Positions 1 through 10,200 of a DNA stretch of 64,000 bases are shown piece after piece. Within the stretch, counting starts at the first letter, position 1. Every line of letters starts with the position of its first letter. The notes under the pieces are model-generated. The model saw nothing but the letters and a program-made list of their open reading frames with translations, was not told the DNA's origin and made no database searches. The translations under genes and the position numbers were made by a program. Source of the DNA: an uncultured Bacteroidales bacterium (lineage in GTDB: Bacteria > Bacteroidota > Bacteroidia > Bacteroidales > FEN-979); NCBI GenBank assembly GCA_903887775.1, contig CAISRB010000033.1, positions 124,001 to 188,000 on the forward strand, written 5' to 3'.

Positions 1-2
1 CA

Positions 3-1082
3 ACAACTATTAATGCCTCCCATTGTATCGGTCACGGCGCTTGTTTTCATGCCTGTCCCACACAGGCAATCACACTTTGTATTGGAACGGAAAAACGAGG
101 CGTTGAACTGCCACATATTGACCAGAATTTCGAAACCAATATTCCTGGGATATATATTGCCGGTGAACTTGGAGGAATGGGGCTCATAAAGAATGCTGTA
201 GAACAGGGCAAACAAGCCGTCGAAAATATTATAAAGGCCGGGAAAAAGCATCATGCCGCGGCTTACGATCTGATTGTTGTCGGAGCTGGTCCAGCGGGTA
301 TATCAGCTTCCCTCACTGCAAAAAAACACAATCTCAGATGCCTGACTCTTGAACAGGATACACTTGGGGGAACAGTTTTCTCTTTCCCAAGAGCCAAGAT
401 TGTAATGACTTCACCCATGGATCTCCCGCTGCATGGGAAGCTCAGACTTTATGAGACCAGCAAATCAGAACTTCTGGAATTATGGAAGAGCGTTCTTCAG
501 AAAAACAATATCACGATTAAAGAAAATGCGAAAGTAGAGGCCATTATCCCTGAGAACGGGCATTTCAGTGTTGAAACACTGAGTGGGGAAAAATTTACTT
601 CCCGTTTCGTATTGCTGTCCATCGGAAGGCGGGGATCACCCAGAAAACTGAATATTCCGGGAGAGGGACTTGAAAAAGTAGCATACCGCTTACTGGAGCC
701 TGATCTGGTAAAAGGGCAAGATGTCCTGGTTGTAGGAGGAGGAGATTCAGCGATAGAATCGGCCATACTGCTCTCCTGTGAGAACAAAGTCATACTTTCA
801 TACAGGGGGGATACCTTAAGCCGTATAAAACCCAGGAACAGGGAAAAGATTGACGGGGTTGTTAAGGCCGGACTTATTGATTTAAGGCTAAACACCAATC
901 TTGTTTCAATTGAAAAGGAAGAAATCGTTCTTACAGTTGCAGGAGAAGGGGAGGAGAAGGTCAGAATTAAAAACGACCTTGTATATATTTTTGCAGGAGG
1001 AGAATTGCCAACGCAATTCCTTGTGAAGATTGGATTACAGATTACAAAGAAATTCGGCGAGGCGTTACTCAAGCACCATTAG
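3..1082 (+). CDS. Fe-S/FAD pyridine-nucleotide oxidoreductase, two flavoprotein domains (5' end outside window)
   Basis: The reading frame is open from the first bases, so the N-terminus lies upstream; 359 codons are visible. They begin with a ferredoxin-type 4Fe-4S motif (CIGHGACFHACP, C-x5-C-x3-C-P) and then the end of a first thioredoxin-reductase-like FAD domain (GIYIAGELGG). A second complete-looking flavoprotein unit follows, with FAD site VVGAGPAGIS and NAD(P) site VVGGGDSAIES. I see no redox-active CxxC in this second unit, so a simple thioredoxin reductase is unlikely. Family knowledge: such fusions move electrons between NAD(P)H, flavin and Fe-S centres in the cytoplasm. It is followed 48 bp later by two multihaem cytochromes on the same strand, so I infer it feeds or drains that electron chain. 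The ATG at 177 is internal and not the true start. Confidence 0.8.
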   Translation, partial: TTINASHCIGHGACFHACPTQAITLCIGTEKRGVELPHIDQNFETNIPGIYIAGELGGMGLIKNAVEQGKQAVENIIKAGKKHHAAAYDLIVVGAGPAGISASLTAKKHNLRCLTLEQDTLGGTVFSFPRAKIVMTSPMDLPLHGKLRLYETSKSELLELWKSVLQKNNITIKENAKVEAIIPENGHFSVETLSGEKFTSRFVLLSIGRRGSPRKLNIPGEGLEKVAYRLLEPDLVKGQDVLVVGGGDSAIESAILLSCENKVILSYRGDTLSRIKPRNREKIDGVVKAGLIDLRLNTNLVSIEKEEIVLTVAGEGEEKVRIKNDLVYIFAGGELPTQFLVKIGLQITKKFGEALLKHH

Positions 1083-1130
1083 ACTTTGCTCAGGCACCAG
1101 ACCAGATATTCGATATAAACATCACTATTT

Positions 1131-2720
1131 ATGAGGAGAATATTTTTTATAAATATTTTCTTGCTGATCCTGCTTTTTGCTATCCCTGCGATCGCCCAGA
1201 TCTCACCTGGTAAGCTGGTATCGGTACATTCCCATCTTGAAGGTATTTCAAACTGCACGCATTGTCATACCCTGGGTGACAAGGTCACAAATGACAAATG
1301 CCTGACCTGCCACGCTGAGCTGAAGGCCCGGATTGACCTTCGCAAGGGGTACCATTCATCCGCAGAAGTTAAAAATAAAAACTGTACATCCTGCCATAGC
1401 GATCACCATGGCGTAACATTCCAGATCGTTCGCTTTGACAGAGAGAAATTCAATCACCAGCTGTCGGGGTTTCCATTGACTGGCGCTCACGCAAAGAAAA
1501 AATGCAAGGATTGCCACAAGGCTGAGTTTATCACGAATATCAAGGTAAAAAACAAAAAGTTCACCTATCTCGGGCTCACAGCTTCCTGCCTGCCCTGCCA
1601 TACCGACTATCACCAGAAAACTATCACTGCTCCTTGCCTGAATTGCCACGGAGACAATGCCTTCAAACCTGCATCAAAATTCTCTCATGCCTCTACTAAA
1701 TTCCCACTCCTGGGGATGCACCAGACAGTCCCATGTGTGAAATGCCACCCGGTGACAGTTTCAAACAATGTTAATTTTCAGAAATTTGCAGGTGTACAAT
1801 TCAAGGAGTGTTCAAACTGTCATACCGACCCGCATAAGGGACAGTTTGGCTTAAACTGCACTTCGTGCCATTCGGAAGCCTCCTTCCATACAGTTAAAGG
1901 GATCAGCAACTTTGATCATTCCAAAACAAGGTACGCTCTCGAAAACAAGCATCTCGCGGTTCCATGCAAGTCCTGCCATAAAAATAATGTAACTGACCCT
2001 GTCAGGCACGAACGTTGCATTGACTGCCATACCGATTACCATCAGGGACAATTAACAAAGCAGGGGGTTATGCCTGACTGTTCAGCTTGTCATTCTACAA
2101 AAGGCTTCACCGGGGCTGCATTTACGATTGAACAGCATAATGCTGCAAACTTTATTTTACAGGGAGCTCATCTGGCAACTCCTTGCTTTGCCTGCCATAA
2201 GAAGCAAGAGAAATGGAGTTTCAGACAAATCGGGATACGCTGTGCCGACTGCCATAAGGATATTCATGAAGCATATATCAACCAAAAATTTTACCCCGAC
2301 AATAATTGTTCTGCCTGTCATAACCCTTACAGCTGGGGCGATATAAGCTTTGATCATTCACAGACCCGGTTTTCTGTTACAGGAGCCCATACAACCATTA
2401 GCTGTCGTTCTTGTCATTTTAAGAAAGACAGCACAGGAACAGAACATCAGAAATTTGCCAATTTGCCTGCCAACTGCTCAAACTGCCATAAGGATAACCA
2501 TAACAGGCAGTTTGAATCTGACGGGATGACCGATTGTTTCCGCTGTCATGATGCCGGTCTTTGGAAGATAATAAATTTTGATCATAATAAAACATCATTC
2601 AAACTTGACGGGAAACACCAGAATGTTGCCTGTGCAAAATGTCATAAAACAGTTACAGAACAAAATATCACTTATGTACTTTATAAAATAAAGGATACAA
2701 AATGCACAAGTTGTCATTGA
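1131..2720 (+). CDS. 20-haem periplasmic c-type cytochrome (CxxCH family)
   Basis: The 529-residue protein has a clear signal peptide (residues 1-23, ending AIAQ) and 20 CxxCH haem-attachment motifs spread over its whole length, with no other recognisable domain. Many motifs sit in a recurring unit of the form F-D-H-x-x-T-x-F-x-L-x-G-x-H followed by C-x-x-C-H, where the extra histidines are likely distal haem ligands. The final motif, CTSCH, is the very C-terminus, with the stop codon directly after the histidine. The protein should be exported by Sec and receive haem in the periplasm. It shares 19 bp with the next cytochrome gene, so the two are probably translationally coupled. Role inferred: periplasmic electron wire between the upstream flavoprotein (or the quinone pool) and the outer-membrane protein encoded downstream. 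Confidence 0.9.
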   Translation: MRRIFFINIFLLILLFAIPAIAQISPGKLVSVHSHLEGISNCTHCHTLGDKVTNDKCLTCHAELKARIDLRKGYHSSAEVKNKNCTSCHSDHHGVTFQIVRFDREKFNHQLSGFPLTGAHAKKKCKDCHKAEFITNIKVKNKKFTYLGLTASCLPCHTDYHQKTITAPCLNCHGDNAFKPASKFSHASTKFPLLGMHQTVPCVKCHPVTVSNNVNFQKFAGVQFKECSNCHTDPHKGQFGLNCTSCHSEASFHTVKGISNFDHSKTRYALENKHLAVPCKSCHKNNVTDPVRHERCIDCHTDYHQGQLTKQGVMPDCSACHSTKGFTGAAFTIEQHNAANFILQGAHLATPCFACHKKQEKWSFRQIGIRCADCHKDIHEAYINQKFYPDNNCSACHNPYSWGDISFDHSQTRFSVTGAHTTISCRSCHFKKDSTGTEHQKFANLPANCSNCHKDNHNRQFESDGMTDCFRCHDAGLWKIINFDHNKTSFKLDGKHQNVACAKCHKTVTEQNITYVLYKIKDTKCTSCH

Positions 2721-4900
2721 TCATCCTGCTGGTGTTGGTATTCCCGCTCATATCTGTACGACTAATGGCGGATTCGCCTCATGGCAAAGATTTTAAGCTC
2801 AACTGTGATCTTTGTCATAGTTCGAAAGGATGGACCTTCGATAAGTCGGTTTACGCTTTCGATCATAATAAAACACTCATGCCCCTGACAGGCCAGCACC
2901 AGGTGATCGATTGCAGGCAATGCCATAAAAGCCTTGTATTCTCTGAAGCGAAAACCACCTGCATAGACTGCCATACCGATATGCATAATCAGACAGTTGG
3001 CCCAGACTGTGGCAGATGCCATACCTCGAAATCATGGATCGTTGAGAATATTACCGAGATGCATCAGAGAAGCAGGTTCCCGCTCACAGGTCCGCATTAT
3101 ACCACCGACTGTTCACGCTGTCATCCTTCTGCATCACAACTCAGGTTTGAACCTCAGGGGGTGGAATGTTACGACTGCCATTCTGCCAATTATCTTGCTA
3201 CAACAAAACCCAACCATGTTCAGGGCGGATATTCAAAGAACTGCCAGGAATGCCATTCCATGAACAGTATTACATGGACCAGTACGAATATAAAGCATGA
3301 CTTTTTCCCGCTTACAAACGGCCATGCGATTGGTGATTGCAGCCAGTGCCATGTAAACGGCACCTATTCGAACCTTTCAAAAGAATGTGTTTCATGTCAC
3401 CAGGTAAATTATAATGCCACAACAAATCCAAATCATATAACAGCCAGCTTCCCTACGAGCTGCAGCGATTGTCATACAACCGTTGCCGGATGGAAACCTG
3501 CAACTTACACTTCTCATGATGCACAGTTTTTTCCTGTCTATTCTGGAAAACATGCAGGGACCTGGAATGCCTGTTCAGATTGTCATACAACACCGGGCAG
3601 CCTGAAATCATTCAGTTGCATTGACTGTCATGACCATAATCAGCCGGCGATGGACAGCAAGCATAATGGAGTCGGAGGATACACCTTTGCAAGCCTGCCA
3701 TGCTATGAATGCCATCCCACAGGAAGTGTGCAGGGAGCATTTAACCATAATAGCGGGAAATTCCCACTCACAGGGGCTCATATCACAACTCCTTGCGGCC
3801 AGTGCCATACCAGTGGATTCCAGGGGACCCCGACTGACTGTTTAGCCTGCCATCAGGCAAATTACAATGCAACCACGAATCCAAATCATCAGGCGGCCAA
3901 CATTCCAACGACCTGTGGAACCTGCCATACAACTAATCCGGGCTGGAAACCGGCAACTTATATGCAGCACGATGCTCAATACTTCCCTGTCTATTCAGGA
4001 AAACATGCCGGGACATGGACCACCTGCGCCGAATGTCATACAACATCAGGCAGTTATAAATCCTTTAGCTGTATTGACTGCCATGCCCACAACCAGGCGG
4101 ATATGGACAGCAAGCATAACGGAGTAGGAGGGTACACCTATGCCAGCCTCCCATGTTATGAATGTCATCCGACTGGCAGTGTCCAGGGCAGTTTCAACCA
4201 TAATAACGGAAGCTTCCCATTGACCGGGGTTCACATAACCACTCCATGCGGCAGCTGTCACAGCAATGGGTTCGCAGGTACGCCAACAGATTGTTTCGCC
4301 TGCCATCAGACAAATTTCAATGCAACTACAAATCCAAACCACACGGCTAAAAACATTCCGAACACATGTGCAACCTGCCATACCACCGCTGCCGGATGGA
4401 AACCGGCTGCGTTCCCGACCCACAGCAGCTATTACCCACTCACAGGGGCTCATGCCAGCATTGCCAATAACTGTGTCCAATGTCATAATGGCAATTACAT
4501 CAACCCTCCCAATACCTGCGTCGGCTGCCATCAGGCAAACTATAACTCAACAACGAACCCGAACCATGCCAGTGCAGGCTTCCCTACCGATTGTGCCTCC
4601 TGTCATTCTCAAACTGCATGGACACCTTCTACTTTCAATCATGACCCCCAGTATTTTCCGATCTATTCCGGACATCATAAAAATAGATGGAACCTTTGTT
4701 CCGACTGCCACCCGACTGCCAGCAATTTCCTGACGTTTACATGTACAACATCCTGCCATTCGCAAAACACAACGGATAACCATCATCAGGGTGTTTCAGG
4801 GTACCAGTACAACAGCAATGCATGTTATAACTGCCACCCGACGGGCAGCAGTGGAGGAAAGCTGATAAAGATCCCGGGTGATTTTATGAGAAAAGAATAG
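2702..4900 (+). CDS. Giant multihaem c-type cytochrome (27 CxxCH plus one CxxxCH)
   Basis: The 732-residue exported protein (signal peptide about 1-23, ending LMADS) has 27 CxxCH motifs and one longer-spaced CTTSCH near residue 681. The N-terminal third resembles the preceding cytochrome; the centre consists of 151-residue repeats with markers NATTNPNH, GWKPATY, YSGKHAGTW and GVGGYT, each carrying six haem motifs. Haem density is about one per 26 residues, typical of extracellular or periplasmic electron-conducting cytochromes. Its start codon lies inside the last haem codons of the upstream gene, and the beta-barrel gene follows after 6 bp, so all belong to one operon. Whether it stays in the periplasm or reaches the outside cannot be read from sequence: no lipobox and no type IX sorting domain is visible. 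The last 17 residues lack haem motifs. Confidence 0.9.
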   Translation: MHKLSLIILLVLVFPLISVRLMADSPHGKDFKLNCDLCHSSKGWTFDKSVYAFDHNKTLMPLTGQHQVIDCRQCHKSLVFSEAKTTCIDCHTDMHNQTVGPDCGRCHTSKSWIVENITEMHQRSRFPLTGPHYTTDCSRCHPSASQLRFEPQGVECYDCHSANYLATTKPNHVQGGYSKNCQECHSMNSITWTSTNIKHDFFPLTNGHAIGDCSQCHVNGTYSNLSKECVSCHQVNYNATTNPNHITASFPTSCSDCHTTVAGWKPATYTSHDAQFFPVYSGKHAGTWNACSDCHTTPGSLKSFSCIDCHDHNQPAMDSKHNGVGGYTFASLPCYECHPTGSVQGAFNHNSGKFPLTGAHITTPCGQCHTSGFQGTPTDCLACHQANYNATTNPNHQAANIPTTCGTCHTTNPGWKPATYMQHDAQYFPVYSGKHAGTWTTCAECHTTSGSYKSFSCIDCHAHNQADMDSKHNGVGGYTYASLPCYECHPTGSVQGSFNHNNGSFPLTGVHITTPCGSCHSNGFAGTPTDCFACHQTNFNATTNPNHTAKNIPNTCATCHTTAAGWKPAAFPTHSSYYPLTGAHASIANNCVQCHNGNYINPPNTCVGCHQANYNSTTNPNHASAGFPTDCASCHSQTAWTPSTFNHDPQYFPIYSGHHKNRWNLCSDCHPTASNFLTFTCTTSCHSQNTTDNHHQGVSGYQYNSNACYNCHPTGSSGGKLIKIPGDFMRKE
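3401..4412 (+). repeat. Coding tandem repeat, 453-bp period, in giant cytochrome
   Basis: Marker codons for Q-x-N-[YF]-N-A-T-T-N-P-N-H recur at 3401, 3854 and 4307, an exact 453-bp (151-residue) spacing. The first two copies are complete; the third diverges after GWKPA near 4412, and a shorter 225-bp step leads to another NSTTNPNH marker at 4538. The copies differ mainly at third codon positions and a few residues, so the duplication is not recent but the protein is conserved. Each unit adds six haems, so haem number grows by whole units. Confidence 0.9.
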
Positions 4901-4906
4901 ACCACA

Positions 4907-6562
4907 ATGAGATACCTGTTGCCATTCCTTCTTTTAGCCTTTTCAGGATTTGTCCTGAGAGGCCAGACGTCAGGTGCGACGGAAGAAGGAACGGTGTCCT
5001 TTATCAGCTCCCAGAATGTTTATGTGAAGTTTCTTTCGACGGGCAGGATAAAGTCCGGGGACACTCTGTTTGTCATGAAGGGACAAAAATTCATCCCTTC
5101 CCTGGTCGTAAAGGACCGTTCGTCCATTTCATGTGTTTGTTTCCCTGTCTCGTCAATAATTCCTGTTGTGTCAGACAAGGTATACAGCAGGCAGCAGCCT
5201 GCAGCCATACCTAAAACAATTGAATCAACTCATCCATCTGCAGGAAATGAAGCTGAGAAGAAACCTGATTCGATGGCTGTGGCCCCATTTAAAACAGCAA
5301 AACCTGTTGTTGAAAGTCAGAAGGCCAAGGCAAAGAAGCAGCAGATCCACGGTTTTTTTCAGCTAGCATCCTACACTGATTTTTCGAACAATTCATCCAC
5401 CAATTCGCAACAGATGAAATATACATTCTCGCTTTCGGCTATGAATATCGGAAATACTAACCTGTCGGCGGAATGTTATACTTCCTTTTCACACAGCAAC
5501 CGGGACTGGGGCGAGATCCAGTCGGATATTTTTAATGGCCTGAAGGTATACAGCTTAAACCTGAATTATAATTTCGGGAGCAAGGCAAGCCTTTTGCTGG
5601 GGCGCAAGATCAATCCCAAGCTGTCGAATATGGGAGCTAACGACGGCCTTATGTTCGAACTGAAATTCAAACCCGTGAGCATTGGAATTATTGCAGGTTT
5701 CAGACCCGATTATTATGATTACAGCTTTAATGCGAAACTGTTTCAGTTCGGAGCATACGTCTATAATGAATACAGGTCAAAAAAGGGCAACACAATGCAG
5801 ACAACACTTGCCTTTATCGACCAGACAAATAATTGGAGCACCGACCGCAGGTTTCTTTATCTTCAGCATGTAAACTCCCTGATAAAAAACCTGACGTTTT
5901 TCGGAACGGCCGAGATGGATCTTTATAAACTGACATTTAATCAGTCTGACAGCACTTATACTTCAGGCAATACATTCAACCTGACAAATCTTTATCTGTC
6001 ACTGAACTACAGGGTCATCAAACAATTGTCGCTTTCATTCTCATACAGTGCGAGGCAGAATGTCACCTATTATCAAACCTATAAAAATCTTCTTGATAAG
6101 CTCACCGATCCCCAGACCCTGCAAGGGTATTCATTACAGGCTGTGATAAGGCCGGTAAACATGCTTGCTATTGGTCTGACTGCCGGGTACCGAAATGAAC
6201 CATCAGATCCCAAGCCAAGCAAAAATTTTTACGGATATATTACCTATGCCCAGATACCCGGCATTAAAATTGCAGCAACAGCAACCGTGACAATACTTCA
6301 AACAAGTTATATTAACGGTAATATATATGGAATAGGGATTTCGAGAGACCTCGTGGCGGGCAAGCTATTTGCCGAACTCGCATACAGGTATACCGATTAC
6401 AAGTATTACAACAATGAGTTCTCGGCCATTCAGAATGTTGGTGAGCTTAGCCTCAGCTGGAGGATCTGGAAGAAATTCTCGGTTTCGGCTTACTACGAAG
6501 GAACCTTTGAAGGATCGGATCAGTACAACCGTATTTATGCCCAGTTGAACCTGGGGTTCTAA
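4907..6562 (+). CDS. Outer-membrane beta-barrel (porin-like) protein of the cytochrome operon
   Basis: The 551-residue protein has a signal peptide (1-20), a small beta-rich N-terminal domain (about 22-97, containing IKSGDTLFVMKG and a C-x-C pair in ISCVCF), a Lys/Pro/Ala-rich linker (about 100-147), and then alternating amphipathic strands up to a C-terminal phenylalanine (AQLNLGF), the usual signature of an outer-membrane barrel recognised by BamA. Family knowledge: in porin-cytochrome complexes such as MtrCAB a large barrel encloses a multihaem cytochrome. There is no visible sequence match to MtrB, so the role as an electron-conduit porin rests on operon context (6 bp after a 28-motif cytochrome) and size. 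Alternatively it is a substrate porin or a barrel of unknown job. Confidence 0.7.
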   Translation: MRYLLPFLLLAFSGFVLRGQTSGATEEGTVSFISSQNVYVKFLSTGRIKSGDTLFVMKGQKFIPSLVVKDRSSISCVCFPVSSIIPVVSDKVYSRQQPAAIPKTIESTHPSAGNEAEKKPDSMAVAPFKTAKPVVESQKAKAKKQQIHGFFQLASYTDFSNNSSTNSQQMKYTFSLSAMNIGNTNLSAECYTSFSHSNRDWGEIQSDIFNGLKVYSLNLNYNFGSKASLLLGRKINPKLSNMGANDGLMFELKFKPVSIGIIAGFRPDYYDYSFNAKLFQFGAYVYNEYRSKKGNTMQTTLAFIDQTNNWSTDRRFLYLQHVNSLIKNLTFFGTAEMDLYKLTFNQSDSTYTSGNTFNLTNLYLSLNYRVIKQLSLSFSYSARQNVTYYQTYKNLLDKLTDPQTLQGYSLQAVIRPVNMLAIGLTAGYRNEPSDPKPSKNFYGYITYAQIPGIKIAATATVTILQTSYINGNIYGIGISRDLVAGKLFAELAYRYTDYKYYNNEFSAIQNVGELSLSWRIWKKFSVSAYYEGTFEGSDQYNRIYAQLNLGF

Positions 6563-6575
6563 ACGCTTTCCGGGA

Positions 6576-7190
6576 TCATTCTGCCATAAGCGGTCGATTC
6601 CCAAAGAGATTAAAAGACATATAGATCCCGAACATGTTTGCGAATTTACCGTATGACCAATCCCATAAACCGCTGTAAAAGATAGTTATGGGATGAGATT
6701 TTATAAATGAAAATTCTACACGCGGGCCGGCTGCATACATCTGGTAATAGCGTATGAATTCGGCCCCGAATTTCAGGGATTTCCAGGAATAAAATCCCAT
6801 GGCATCCCAGCGGTAACGTTTTCCGCCAAATTCAAAAGCCCCCATAAAAGAGAACTGTTTTTTTACCAGCATGATGATGGGTGAAACACGCCACAGTTCT
6901 GTCTCGTTTGACTGGAACCCGCCCAGAAAACCTATAGTGATCCCCTTCACCGGCGTGTAGCTTGCCCCGACAAGCCCTTCCCCCCAGCTGTTTTTCGGAT
7001 AGGCAGAAACATAAAAATAAGAAGTAAAAGCGAAATGTTTATTAAACTGGTAATTCCCCAGGAAAGTGATTATGGGCATAAATTCCCCATCGTAAACTAT
7101 ATTGTACTGGTTTATCTTAAAAAAATCCTGGCCGTTGGCGGATGCAGTCAGTAAAATGAACAAAGCAAAGTGCAAACAAATTTTTTTCAT
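6576..7190 (-). CDS. Small secreted beta-barrel-like protein, function unknown
   Basis: The 204-residue protein has a signal peptide (1-20, ending ANGQ) and short alternating aromatic strands throughout (for example HFAFTSYFYV, RVEFSFIKS), which suggests an 8-10-stranded outer-membrane barrel. I do not recognise a family. It begins 20 bp after the stop of the sensor kinase gene on the same strand and so is probably the last gene of the long operon running from 20642. Its 3' end faces the cytochrome-operon porin with only 13 bp between the stop codons. It does not end in a classical terminal Phe/Trp, so the barrel assignment is tentative. Confidence 0.65.
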   Translation of the reverse strand: MKKICLHFALFILLTASANGQDFFKINQYNIVYDGEFMPIITFLGNYQFNKHFAFTSYFYVSAYPKNSWGEGLVGASYTPVKGITIGFLGGFQSNETELWRVSPIIMLVKKQFSFMGAFEFGGKRYRWDAMGFYSWKSLKFGAEFIRYYQMYAAGPRVEFSFIKSHPITIFYSGLWDWSYGKFANMFGIYMSFNLFGNRPLMAE

Positions 7191-7210
7191 CCGGGCAAAT
7201 AGCTGAACGG

Positions 7211-10200
7211 CTATTGTTTTTCAGGTATAACTATAATAAACTCAGTGAATTCACCCGCTTTTGATTTCACTTCAAGTTTCCCCTTATGGATCTGGGTAAC
7301 AATATCAAAACTCATCGATAATCCCAAGCCTGTTCCTTTGCCTGTAGGTTTAGTTGTAAAGAAGGGATTGAAGATCTTTTCTAGCACATGATCAGGGATC
7401 CCTGTCCCGTTATCACGGATGCGGATTTCAATTTTATCTTTAAGTTTCTTTGTGCTGATAACCACTTCGGGACTGAAACCCGCGATCTTTTCTTTTGTCT
7501 TCTCATCCAGGGCGTAGCATGCATTATTTACGATATTCAGGATCACGCGGCTGAGGTCTTGTGGAATGATGTCTGCTTTTCCAACCGCCGGATCCAGGTT
7601 GGTCTTAATGCTGGTGTTAAAACTCTTGTCTTTTGCGCGCATACCATGGTAAGCCAGGTTGACATATTCGGCCACCATGTTGTTGATTTCGATCGATTCA
7701 TACTCGCCTGTCCGTCCTCTTGAATGCTGCAACATCCCTTTTACAATACTTTCGGCCCGTTTGCCATGGTCATGGATCTTCTCAACGTTACCCTTTATCA
7801 TTCCTATAACTTCACTTACATCATCAATTTGATCCTTAGTGAGTTTATCCTTTATCCCATTAAAAAACTCCGAAAGTTCGTCGGCGAGGTCGGCCGAAAG
7901 GCTTGAGAAATTATTTACGAAATTAAGAGGATTCTGTATTTCGTGGGCAATCCCGGCGGTGAGCTGGCCAAGAGATGCCAGTTTTTCCGACTGGATCAGC
8001 TGGTCCTGCGTTTCCTTCAGGTACTGCAAAGTTGATTGAAGGTCTTCAAGAATCCGGGTCTTGATAAAGGCTGAAATGATATGTTCTTTTGAATTCCTGA
8101 TGAAACTGAGGTCCCGGTTTTCAAATGCATTTTCATGAGTCATGTTTTCAAGGATCAGGAAAGCTTCCACCTTGTTCTCTACTTTGATCACCAGGACAAG
8201 CATCGACTTCGGCGTCTCAAGTTCGTTGAGCAGGGGAATATCTTCCAGAGATCTGCAATCGGTTTTCAGAAAGATATCTTCGAAGATCTCTTCTGCATTT
8301 TTAAGATATCTTTTTTCTGCCTGACTGAGGGTCAGCTTCACGGGATCAAGAGCCTGGATATCCCAACCGAAACTGGCTTTAAATTTGAATGCGTTCAGGT
8401 TTTTATCAAAGACAAGGGCTGTCGATTTTTCAACAGATTTGATCATCTTCGTCTTTTCAAGAAGCGATTGCAGCAGGTTTGAGAAGTTGATTTCCGAATT
8501 AATGGCTTTTACGACGATGTTGATCTTTTCAAGTTCATCGTTCTTAGCAGCCAATTCTTCAGATTGTTTCTCGATCTCCTCTTTCTGCTGAACGACTTCC
8601 GCAGTCCGGTCCGCAATTTTCTGCTCAAGGACTCTTTTTTCCTTGATTAGTTGCCGGTTACGGTAAACAACGATCAGGTAAATCAACCCACCCGCACAAA
8701 GGAAATAAAAAAGATAGGCCCACCATTTGGCGTACCAGGGAGCGAGGATCCTGAAGGTGAATGCAGCTTCAGGGCCGCTCCTCTCGTAAATATTTTTCAC
8801 CCTGACATGAAACACAAAGTTGCCTTTGGGCAGGTTCGTATATTCCTTATGGGTCTGGGTTGTCCAGTCACTCCAGGTATCTTCAAACCCTTCAAGGAAA
8901 TACTGGTACAGGTTGTCACCCTCGGCGGCATAGAACGGCGCGGCAAATTCGAACCGCATTGAATTGTCCTCGAAAGGAAGCACTGAATTCGCCTGGTCCC
9001 CGGACTGCTTAATACCCGTTTTTTCACCGTAAAATACAACCGAATCATTATGAGTTATCACCCGGCAGATGAGCGTTGGATAAGGATCCAGGCGGGTCAT
9101 TATCACCTTTGGATCATATTTGATGAGTCCGTCAGGGCCTCCGAACCATGTAACCCCGTTTGCTTCAGGATAGACAGCCCACACAACTTTATCGGCAATC
9201 GGGAGGAAAGGAGCCTCCACAGTCTGATAAGTACTGCCTTTCTTCCTGAGCAGGCTCACATGGGTTTCATCGCCTGAAGTCACCCAAAGATCTCCGTTGC
9301 CAGCCTCAGTTATCATCGAGTACCATTGTCCCATTTTACTGGTATCCTGGTTGAGCAGGTTGATTTTACCGAAAGACCCTGAAGCCTTGTTAAATGCAAA
9401 AACTCCCGAACGTGTCGACACACTTACACTCCCATTGATCAGAGTGATGGATGTTCCTTCAGTTTCCGGCAGTCCCGACGCAGTACCAAAAAAATCGATT
9501 GAACCTTTCTTCCAGGAATACCTGAATACTCCCTTTGTCAGGGTCGCTCCCCATATATTTCCTTCAGTATCCTCGAGCAGGTCGTTGATCTGCTCCTCCG
9601 GCCCTCCCGGAATCTTCTGAATTTTCACTTGCCCTGTCAGGTTCTGAATACAATACAAACCGCCCATTTCCCCCACATAAACGTCATCCGGATTAATACC
9701 TGAACAAACAAGCGACATCGCGAATCCTTCTTTTATCAGCCGGGCCCTGCTGCCTGAGACCAGGTAAATGCCCTGGGAAGTTGCAGCAATCAAATTATTT
9801 TTATAGGTGCCCACCGACCAGCATGCGGTAATAATTTCAGGAACGGAATTGAAACCGAATGTTTTTTTATCATATATAAACAACCCCTGGTAAGTTGAAA
9901 CATAGAGCTGGTCCTTATACCTGAAAACGTGGTTAACTGCACCGTTCAAACCTGAGCGATCATTAAAATAAGTGAGGGGTGATGGCAGTTCGGCCATGAC
10001 AATGCCGTTATTAAGCGCAGCCCACAGTATATTGTTATCATCGGCAAACAATGCCTGTATGTTTTCATTCTGAAGGTTTGCCCGTTTATCAAGGATCTGT
10101 ATGATTTTACCAGCCCGGTCAAGTAAAATAATCCCTTTACGATTTGTTCCGAAGGCAAGGTTTCCGTCGCTAAGTATTGTGGCTGCGGAAACCAGGTTCT

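Noticed and set aside
3401-4412. Regular 453-bp repeats as a CRISPR or non-coding array
   Set aside because: The repeats lie wholly in an open frame with haem motifs in phase; no short direct repeat with unique spacers.
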